Of a stretch of 64,000 nt of DNA, positions 1 through 9,100 are shown piece after piece. Below the pieces are notes generated by a model, which was not told where the DNA came from, did no database searches, and was given only the letters and a program-made list of their open reading frames with translations. A program made the translations under genes and the position numbers. Source of the stretch: Branchiostoma floridae (taxonomy: Eukaryota; Chordata; Leptocardii; Amphioxiformes; Branchiostomatidae); contig NC_049990.1 in assembly GCF_000003815.2 (NCBI RefSeq), forward strand, positions 8,098,758 to 8,162,757. The letters run 5' to 3'. The stretch's first letter is position 1. Every line of letters begins with the position of its first letter.

Positions 1-1213
1 CTAAGATTAACATGAGGAATTACATCATCGAAAAGCTTTCTTATTTTCCTTTTGTTATGATCGTGCAACAAATGCCATGACTGGTTTTGTCGGTAGGCCC
101 CCCCCCCCAAAAAAATCCCTTCTTACAACCTTATCTTTTTTTCAGGGTTACAATTGGAAACATAGCACTGATTTTCCTAGGCCTCATTACTAACCTCATC
201 ATATCCAAAGAGCCATAGTCTGGGTGTCTGGTAATATTTGTCGTAAGTGATGTTCAGGTCGTATGTTCTGGTCTGTAGAATCCCACTCTCTAGTGACGCC
301 CCCTCCCCAGGACTCTCACTCTTCACTGCTGCCTTCACATCGAGTGTTGCCTATGGGAAAATACAGACACATCCTCAACATCAAATGGACCAAATGTATA
401 GCCTATATAAAGTTGTCTTTTGATGAAACAGGACTGTCTCCAGTTTTGATTTTTTTTCCATCCCACTCACTGTTGGGGAGCCCATGTTGTTGATTTTCCT
501 TGTTAAAACATGTTGTTTTATTATTAAGCTTGTGAAAATAGATTTTCAATAGTCATGAAGTTCAGATTTTCAGGATGGATGGGGTAACATTTTTACCGTC
601 CCAACAAGTATATTTCCATTCTGGCAAGGGTCCTGGAGACAGCCCTGGATTTTGAAAGATTTATTTTGTTACTTAATTGTTAAAGTTACTCCTTAGAAAA
701 GTCATCATTAAAATTGATTGAATCAGGAAAAGACTCATATATCATAATATATTTAGTAATACGTACATTGTCTTCTGCTTCTAACATTCCACTTTGTTCA
801 TATGCTGCAGGGGACAATAAATTAAAAAGGTTAAAAATCATTCCTTGACAATTCAGAAGTTCTTCAGCTAGAAATCAAACTATGGCAGACTTCTGTAAAA
901 TATGTGAGAACTTGACTTTGGGGTATATATAGTATGGCATAGTTGGCTTAAGTTTATCTTCCCTTTATATATACGGGGAGTTTCCTCAAACTTCGGTCAA
1001 AGTACAAAGTTAAACTAATGAATTCTATTGGTCCAGCCTAGCGGCACAATAAGTCTTCCAATGACAGTGAGTTATACATCCTACAGTACTACTGGTATAG
1101 TGGAATGCACACAATACAAGCTATATGGCCCCCTTTGGTCAGTTTAAAGTGTTTGAAGCCTTTGAAGCTCCCCTTTAGATGCTGCAATTTTTAGTCCAAA
1201 CTGTAAATCCTAC
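1..1213 (-). other. ATG3 intron (partial), no exon seen
   Basis: This stretch is downstream of ATG3 coding exon 5 on the minus strand. I looked for the next ATG3 exon (the part leading to the [23 protein letters not shown] block) and did not find it. It holds short homopolymer runs near 100-140 and no repeat or gene that I can support. Confidence 0.6.
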
Positions 1214-3527
1214 CTTCCATGTCCTCTGCTTCCTCATCATCATCTTCCTCATCATCATCATCATCTGCAACGACAGCTGCTCCTTCAGTCTTCTGTGATG
1301 GAGTGAGATATTGGGAAAACCAGACCATGTCAAGACAATTGTATCCAAAACACCCTGCACGGCAATACTGCACAGTCCTCTGATACGTATACTTGCTAGA
1401 CTTTCTAGAAAATGGCATTGGTTTAAATCCCACCCAGTCATAATAACACCTTGGCACTGTGTGTAAAGTAGGTAAATAGCCGTGGACAACCTCAAGCCAA
1501 CCTTACAAAGCAGGCTGAATAAAAGATCTAAACTGGAACTATGGGCTCCATACTGATGATTGTGGTACTACAGATAACTCTGTTAGCTGAGCACTGATTC
1601 CACTCTTCTATATACCTCAGCACTGTGTAGTGTGGTGATAGAGATTTACAAGAATACCCAAATGTAAGTTCATATGAGACAGTAATCAAGATTATGATAC
1701 AATCTTAAACTTTGTAACCGTACACAAAACTAAAGCGCTTACCGACAAGCTTTCGATCAGTCCTCTGATCCTTTATAAGTTGTACTGACCCAAAGCCCAA
1801 CAAGAATAGTCTTACCTTTGGCTCCAGAGTCATTTCAGACACTGTCTCTGTTACTGATGTGATGGAGCTGGGGTCAGCGTTGTGATGGGTGTCCACCCAG
1901 CCCCCCTCCCCATCCTCTTCATCTATCACCTTCTCATACTCCTCTTGATACTCCATCTGTTTGCAGCGCTTGTAGCAGGGGACTGAAAAAAACAGGTTAG
2001 CATTCTGGATCAAAGTTGAACGGTAATTTTCAACACAAAAATTGGACTTAGCAAAATGCTCAACTGTCCAACTCCAGTGTTTGTAAAGGAATCAGCAATC
2101 CACTGCTTCTGTGATGTCATGCTATGCAGATAGGACATGTGACTTGGTGTGCAGTAGATTACAACTTGGACAGTCAACAATTTGGGTAAGTCCAATTTTG
2201 CATAATCGGTGAGCAACCTTTAGGTACAACATGCCAGGTTTGTACAGTATGTACAACTGCAAGCTGCATAAGATCTGATCAAGAACAACTATACTGTTTG
2301 ATCCACAAACACCGGAAAGGACCCCTACTCTTTTCGATACATGCTTGAGGTGTAGCTCTCCTCACATAAGGGTCCTCTGGCTTAATGTCCCAATTCCAAG
2401 AGGGCGTCCCTTGCCAAAGCTAGGTACTCATTTTCACTGTGTCGAATGATAGATGTAAAGTGCCTTTTTCAAGGGCACAGCTTTGATGCCTGCTACACAT
2501 TCAAAGCTTACCATTTCGTGTGATGAGAAACTGCTTGTCTTTGGGAAGGTAGGGCTTACACTTGGACTCATCACCGGCAGCCCTGTGGAGAGAGGAGCAA
2601 CATGGAGAAGAGATTTAAAGGCAGAGTACACAGATATTCAGTATTATGTGATATTCAACGACAGTAATAACATAATAGAAACACACATTAGAACAACCTT
2701 TACATCTTGATTGCATATTTGAGAGGGTATGTAGGGGATTTCCTGGCATAGCTTAACAGAACAACACTTGATTCAGGAGGACGAGCAAGAAGCAATGCTT
2801 AATAGTATATTGACCTGTTCCTGCAAAAGCTTTTGGATATTTCATTAGATTGTTCCATGATTGTATTCGTGGGAATATGTGCAAAACGTAGTCTGCGAAC
2901 ATTGAATTATAACAGATATCTATAACTGTATAATAGCAAAACGACACAGCTTGCTACACAGCACGGGAAAAGTCATGCAAACCCTCCTATTAAAGAAGGA
3001 CGTCCTTGCTCCTACTTACCATTGCCAGGTGGGACAGTGGTGTACCAGGTGGTCACCTGCAGCTACAAATTCCTCAGGTGTCAGAACACCTGTCTCCTTG
3101 AACTTGGATTCCTGACAGAAACACAACAATCATGTTGTGATCATCAGCATAGATCTATACTTCACTGAGTTCACACAATCTTCTATCTATAACGTTACAT
3201 AATGTCTTACTCTTAGTTTGGAGTAGGCGTGTCAGTAACCCATATGTGTTCATTGCAATGTTTGCAATTGTGCGGAGAAAATAGAAATCATTTCAACACA
3301 TTCTGTTATTGTTCTAAAATTTCGATATATACCGCACAAGCGTAGATATGTTAGAGGCTTCTTGTTGAAGCCAAAAGACAGCACTAGACAAGCGAAACTG
3401 CATCCTTCAACCGGTACCGGTTGCAACCTGTGTTACAGAAAAATGGCGTTCGCACCTTCAAAACCGGAGTCAGGAATTCCGCCACTCCTAGCGCCGTTCC
3501 TTTAACACTGTTGATCATGCTCTGCAT
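1214..3527 (-). CDS. ATG3: ATG3, autophagy E2-like conjugating enzyme, first five coding exons (partial)
   Basis: Coding exons on the minus strand are 3456-3527, 3020-3111, 2512-2582, 1816-1982 and 1214-1292. All have GT-AG borders and the phases join without a break, giving residues 1-160. ATG3 accepts ATG8/LC3/GABARAP from ATG7 and passes it to phosphatidylethanolamine on forming autophagosomes. Exon 1 begins [19 protein letters not shown], the N-terminal amphipathic helix that senses curved membrane. Exon 2 carries the family block [19 protein letters not shown]. Exon 4 carries [11 protein letters not shown] and GGWVDTHHN. Exon 5 is the acidic part of the flexible loop, a run of Asp/Glu ending AEDME. 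The catalytic HPC cysteine and the C-terminus lie off the left edge. Identification rests on close similarity to the vertebrate protein as I know it; the gene looks intact as far as it goes. Confidence 0.95.
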
Positions 3528-3644
3528 CTTGAGCAGTTCTTCTACACGTCCTTAGACGTTTCCACTCCCTTAAAGGCCCAAAAGTCTCCTTTTCTTGGAG
3601 AAAACGTACTCAGGTTTTCAGTACACGTAGAGATCTTGCTCGAA

Positions 3645-3786
3645 CCAGGAAGTGACCCTATGACGGTGATGTCATCATGCATCCCAGAAAGCAATGCGAG
3701 TCTAACTTGAGTATCGCCATAGTGTCGCTGTATTACAGTCAGAACGTGGTGGCAAGAAGTTTTGTTGGGTCTTTCCGTAAAGATCC
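3645..3786 (-). promoter_or_regulatory. Upstream/promoter block of ATG3, shared with the tandem gene array
   Basis: This begins about 120 bases upstream of the ATG3 start codon. On the plus strand it contains an AGGAAGTGAC motif (ETS-like), the near-palindrome tgatgtcatca at 3667-3677 (CREB/ATF-like), tcccagaaagcaatgcgag, and gggtctttccgtaaaga. The same order of motifs recurs upstream of array copies A (14349), B (28192), C (39890) and D (50117). The promoter role is inferred from position; the homology is read directly. Confidence 0.55.
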
Positions 3787-3789
3787 ATG

Positions 3790-4498
3790 ACTTCAAGTGC
3801 CAGAGTTACCATCCAAGGATTGATCAGATGTGTTCAAAAATTTGTATTTTCCCAGAGCTATTGTAGAGTGAAATTTGTTATCCGTTTTACTTTACGGTCA
3901 AATTATGGAAAATGATTATTGTTCCGAAATGCCTTGACAGAATTAAATATTCAACCCATTTGAAGAAACAGTAGTTTGTCTGTTAAAAAAGTGCATGGAA
4001 ATTCATTTATTTCCTCCATCTTTGGCTGCACACCAGCATGTAATAATGGAGTAGTTGGCAGTGAAGAATTGTTCTAGGGTGACCAATTAACGGCCACTCG
4101 AGTCTTTCTCCTTGTAGTGCTCTACCTACAAGCACACATATTCAAACACTTGCTGCAAAATATTGCGAAAGTGGTAAACAAACAAACCACAGTAAAATTT
4201 TTGTGTCTACCCCACCATTGCCTGCAATAGCGCCGTAGTGATGAATGAGGTTGGACCGCAGAATTTGCCTCAGTAGAACGTCATGTAAAGTCGACCCAGG
4301 CACCAACGACCTATGATCTTCCATAAAAATTGTACAATATTCATTGCAAGGGTTATCAATTTTATAGTTTTATTATTATTGACTAACTTTTGCATGGTGC
4401 ACCTTGAAATGCAGTCATGTCTCTAACTCACCATTAATTGGTCCTGCATGTTAACTGGGAACCTTACGTTACAGTAGGGGCATCTTCCCTGGATAGTT
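3790..4498. other. ATG3-to-array spacer, no gene seen
   Basis: AT-rich sequence with no convincing ORF or repeat. It separates the two halves of the promoter-like block (3645-3786 and 4826-4885) that are contiguous in the array copies, so part of it is probably an insertion here. Confidence 0.4.
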
Positions 4499-4506
4499 TC
4501 AAAGAG

Positions 4507-4671
4507 TAGTCTCCAAGCAGACCCTACGGTGCCTTAGAAATAGTATCAAAGCTAGCAAAGGAGTAAGCCGACCAAAGGGAGATAGCCGGCTAAGGGAGTC
4601 AAACGGGCACCGGAGTGCCTTGCCAGCTTTGATACTATTTCTAAGGCACCGTAGGGTCTGCTTGGAGACTA
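4507..4671. mobile_element. Palindromic MITE with 8-bp target duplication (hAT-like)
   Basis: The 165-bp element begins tagtctccaagcagaccc and ends with its inverted complement gggtctgcttggagacta. The arms run about 50 bp and include ggtgccttagaaatagtatc. It is flanked by perfect 8-bp direct repeats tcaaagag at 4499-4506 and 4672-4679. An 8-bp target duplication is typical of the hAT superfamily. There is no room for a transposase, so it is non-autonomous. Confidence 0.85.
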
Positions 4672-4711
4672 TCAAAGAGCGCTCACAGATAGATGTGCAA
4701 AAGTTAGGTGT

Positions 4712-4815
4712 GACAGGTCCTTCGGTGTAATATAACCAGCTGCTGCCGCGCTGCGTGCCTGCGAAGCTGGTGTGTTATGCCGAAGGGTGGTTATACCGGC
4801 TATATAGATACAGAT
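4712..4815. mobile_element. Possible short foldback element
   Basis: Sequence around ccttcggtgtaatataaccagc and gctggtgtgttatgccgaagg forms inverted arms around a GC-rich core (ctgctgccgcgctgcgtgcc). The composition differs from the AT-rich flanks. I see no clear target duplication, so MITE identity is tentative. Confidence 0.4.
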
Positions 4816-4825
4816 ACAGAAAGTT

Positions 4826-4885
4826 ACGACTCATCCCTTATTATCTTCTACAACTCCGTGGCCCACCACAGAGCCAATTATTGCT
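4826..4885 (-). repeat. Displaced second half of the promoter-like block
   Basis: The segment starting acgactcatccc and running through cacagagccaattattgctc matches the array 5' flanks (for example 14490-14550), where it directly follows the block corresponding to 3645-3786. Here the two parts are about 1 kb apart. Confidence 0.6.
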
Positions 4886-4962
4886 CTCTAGGGAATTAAG
4901 TAGTTTTTACTTCAATGATATGCCTGAACAAATCTTGTATCATGATGTAACTGAACACACAA

Positions 4963-5027
4963 ACACACACATATCACACAAACAGACAGACATACACACA
5001 CACAAAACACACCACCCGCACCACACA
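4963..5027. repeat. CA/TG microsatellite downstream of copy A
   Basis: Imperfect (CA)n on the plus strand, hence (TG)n on the gene strand, just past the candidate polyadenylation signal of copy A. The same arrangement recurs at 19692-19812, 30664-30690 (short), 40889-41000 and 56876-56992. Confidence 0.8.
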
Positions 5028-5116
5028 CATGAAAACATCAAACCTTCTTGGCAAAGGCAATCAAAGACAGACCAGAGTTTCTCCTTCCGGGCCATAATAC
5101 CCTCAATACTGTCCAC

Positions 5117-5122
5117 TTTATT
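5117..5122 (-). promoter_or_regulatory. Candidate polyadenylation signal, copy A
   Basis: AATAAA on the minus strand, about 1.03 kb after the copy A stop codon. Equivalent AATAAA hexamers in the same context lie at 19895-19900 (B), 30780-30785 (C), 41087-41092 (D) and 57075-57080 (E). TG-rich sequence follows each on the gene strand, as expected for a downstream GU-rich element. No transcript evidence is available. Confidence 0.5.
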
Positions 5123-6147
5123 CTGTCCTCTGGCAACAACATAAACTTACTGTGTTCCAGTAAGTCATTCTTAAATAGCACTGTCTTTAAAATTCTATAT
5201 AAAAGATATACTCTTTGGTCAATATACATGTAAAAAATCCCACCCAAACCTGTCCGGTCCAATGACATTTAACAACTTTTGCGTATACATTGCCTGTAGT
5301 ACTCTCCTCTGATTTTTAAAATACATTTTACATTTACATACACATAGCATTTTACCCACAGTGTCTCATCATATCCCAGCAAGGGACAAACTTAAGCCTG
5401 GAGTCAATGCTAATGCCTTGCACATTGATTTTTTTTTCATATTTCATCTTTATATACACATGAACAGAGCCTGTCTGTTTTCTCACTCTCCCATAAAGGG
5501 ACCTGGAGCCATTATTGGCTCAAACAGTACACCTGATAAAATTCTCTTTTTTTTTCACATTTCATATTTATATACTGTACACATAAAACATTCATCCCGT
5601 ATTCTTACAGGCTTTTACCCAAGAAATTCTTGGGACTAATAGCTCATAGAACGATCTTCATTTGACACATCCTTGAAAAATATTGACTTGACCTGACTCC
5701 AGTGTGTCCTTCCATCCCTGGATGGTGTTTTGACACTTGATACAGACAATTTCTACCATTTTGTCTTGATGAATACACACTCAGACTACATTACTTAAAA
5801 TTCATGGTTCACCCCTATCATAGATACGGTTATGTCCCATACCATGTTTCAAAGGGGAAAATTTCACACTATTGGGTAAGGCAAAAAGCTGTGAGGGTGC
5901 CCCAACGTGTGTTAACCTGAGAGACCAAAATGCTGAGCTTGCCAGAATGGCACAAGATCATTATTTACAAGGGTTGAGAACTTAAAATTCTTCATTGCTC
6001 TGCTGCCCCTAGCTAAGGATGTTTCAGAGCAATTTTTATCCCCTAACCAATCTACTGCAATACCTTAGCTTTTAGGACTTCCCATCCTCAACACAATATT
6101 ATAACATTAACATTTCTCTATAAATAGCTTAAGGTCAGTGTCGCTCC
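5123..6147 (-). other. Putative 3' UTR of copy A
   Basis: Sequence between the stop codon and the candidate polyadenylation signal, conserved in all five units (19901-21124, 30786-31922, 41093-42116, 57081-58317). It contains several long T runs and no convincing ORF. Copies A and D are more alike here, and B and E are more alike. Confidence 0.5.
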
Positions 6148-9100
6148 CTAGCCAGCGCGGCGGGTCAGCCTCCTCCAACCCTTCCTGAGTTTGGACCGCA
6201 CCCACTTCTTCGCCCTGCAGTACTTTCCGTGCTTCTTCTCGGCACTGCCCTGACCAGGCTCCGTGTTGTCATGGCCGGAGACGTCGTGGTCGTCCTTCAG
6301 GGTCTCCTCCAGCAGCAGCAGCTCCACCTGCTTGTCGTCGATCACCTCAGCAGTTTCCACGGCAACTCCCAGCTCCTGGGATCAAATGATGAATTCATAT
6401 GGTAAACCGTAATGTATAGGAAATTGTATATAATGTTTTTGCATTCACAGCTGTTAGCCAATCAGAGAACAGCCTAAATCTATTCTTTAGGTAAAGCCAA
6501 TTCCCTGATTTGTCTGACAGCTTTTTAGAGACTATACCTACAAACGTGGAGACCTCAGCCCAGCTTAACAGAGCCTCAGTTCCAAGGAACAATGTACATA
6601 CATCGTATATAATACAGGCTGCAGCACAAAGCTCTGCATAGGAGAATGTGTCTGAAGATGTTGTGTAGCAGGAATCCTTCGAATTGACTATACAATACAA
6701 GCCAATTAATTGCACCATGGATTATCGCACAATTGTTAATTGCACAGAATCACCAAATCCCAAACCAGTACGGTCCAGCTGGATGACTTTGCTTTGTTGC
6801 ACCAACCACGAAAATGTTGCCAAAATGAGGTGTGCAATTGAGAGGCTTCTACTGTATTTGGCACACTCAACATGTACAGTCAACTTACAGAGGTCTTGGA
6901 GGTGGCCACAGCCAGCATGCATGCAGCGTCCGCTGCAGTCCTCTCCTCAACAATGCAGGATGCATCAGTCATGTTGGAGATGGCGTCCAGAGAGCAGAGT
7001 GAGCGGGTGCTGGCCGTCTCCATCCAGGTGTTGGCATCGTCAGCCACGCCCATGCCCACGTCCCTGTGGAAAAGTGTCAAGAAATTTGAACTAGATGCAA
7101 CAAAGTGAACGATCTTATTCTATCAGAGGGTCTTAATGTCATTGAGTAATAATGGGAGGGACCCATGGGAAGGACCTGGCAATGTTTAACAGTAAATTGG
7201 GGAGGATGGCAATGCTTGATGATAAATTGATGCTAAGTTTGGGCACAATATTAATTGGTGGAACTCAGCTGAGAACGGCTCTTTGTTGAAAACCAAATGG
7301 GCTTCACCTACCAAGCAATACCGCCCTCCATCTCCTTCTTCTCCAGCTCATCTGGTCCCTCGTAGATGATGTACGACAGGTCGCTCACGGCGGGAGTTGC
7401 AAGCTTCGCAGCGGCGACGGACAAGCCAGACACAGCATCCTCCGAGTGGACCAAGCTCGAGCTCACCGTACGCGTTTCCATCGCTGTGATGTCATCACCT
7501 GCAGCCGCATCCTTCTCTGCATCAACCACAGCAAACTCCCTTTGGAGAAATGTCAAGAAATTTTTCATGAAGATGATTGCAATGTCTCCAATTAAGGCCA
7601 AGACTCTCCAAGAATCTCATCTCGTTCATCAGAAAATCTAATCTTCGTGTTGAGGTGTTGCCAAAGCAAGACACTGTAATTGTGCCCCATGAATAGTTTC
7701 ATCAGCTTTCAAAGGATTGGTACATAAATGAAAAATACAGCTTTGTTGCAAACCAAATGGGCTTTACTTACCTAGCAACATCACTGTCCTTCTTGTTCTT
7801 CTCCAGGTTCTCTGGCCCTTCGTAGATGACATAAGACAGGTCGCTCATGGCAGGAGTTGCCAGCTTTGCAGCATCGACGTACAAGCCAGACACGGCATCC
7901 TTGGGGTAGACCAAGCTCGTGCTCACCGTTTCCTTCACGGCGATGTCATCACCTGCTGCCACATCTGCCACATCAACCACAGCTGGCTCCCTTTGGAGAA
8001 ATGTCAAAAAAGTTTTCATGAAGATGATTGCAATGTCTCCAAGGCCAGGACTCTCCAAGAATCTCATCTCGTTCATCAGAAAATCTGATCTTCAAGTTAA
8101 GGTGTTGCCAAAGCAAGACACTGTAATTGTGCTCCATGAATAGTTTCATCAGCTTTCACAGGATTGGTACATAAATGAAAAATACAGCTCTTTGTTGCAA
8201 ACCAAATGGGCTGTACCTACCCAGCAACATCACTCTCCTTCTCTTTCTTCTCCAGGTCCTCTGGCCCTTCATAGATGACATAAGCCAGGTCGCTCATGGC
8301 AGGAGTTGCCAGCTTTGCAGCATCAATGGACAAGCCAGACTCGGCATCCTTGGGGCAGACCGTGCTCGAGCTCACCATTTCCACCACCTTGTCTGCATCA
8401 ACCACAGCTGGTTTCCTTTGTAGAAATGTCAAAAAAGTTTACATGAAGATGATTACAATCAAAGCCGGGCTCTCCATGAATCTCATAACATTCATAAAAA
8501 AATCTAACCTGGTATCCAGCCGTAATATAGCTCCCGAGTCTCTTATCTCCTCTTTGCGTAATTGCAAAGAGGAGAGAAGAGACTTGGGAGCTATATTACG
8601 GCTGGATAACAGGCTGCAAAAAATCTGATCTTCATGACATAAAAATGTACTAGTACTATTTTACTTAATTGCGCTAAAATAGCTCCCTACATCTCATGGA
8701 AAATGGCTTACTCATTAAGGTGTTGCCAAAGGTAGTCACTGTAATTGTGCTCCATAGACAAAATTTAGTTTAATCGGCTTTCATAGGATTGGTACATAAA
8801 TAGAAAATACAGCTCTTTGTTGCAAACCAAATGGGTTTTACCTACCCATCAACATCACTCTCCTTCCCTTTCTTCTCCAGGTCCTCTGGCCTCAGGACAT
8901 AGGACAGGTCGCTCATGGCAGCAGTCGGCATTGCGGCGTTCTTCTCGCGTGCCGAGACAGACATGCCGGAGACGGCGTCCTGGGAGCCGACTGAGCTCGT
9001 GCTCACGGTCTCCATCACGGTGATGTCATCACCAGCGGCCATCTTCTTGTCTGTACCAACCACAGTTTTGGGGACCCTTTGGAAAAATGTCAAGAAAGTT

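Noticed and set aside
8296..8628. Plus-strand ORFs (MAGVASFAAS... type) opposite the cassette exons
   Set aside because: They are antisense shadows of minus-strand exons that have correct splice sites and phases.
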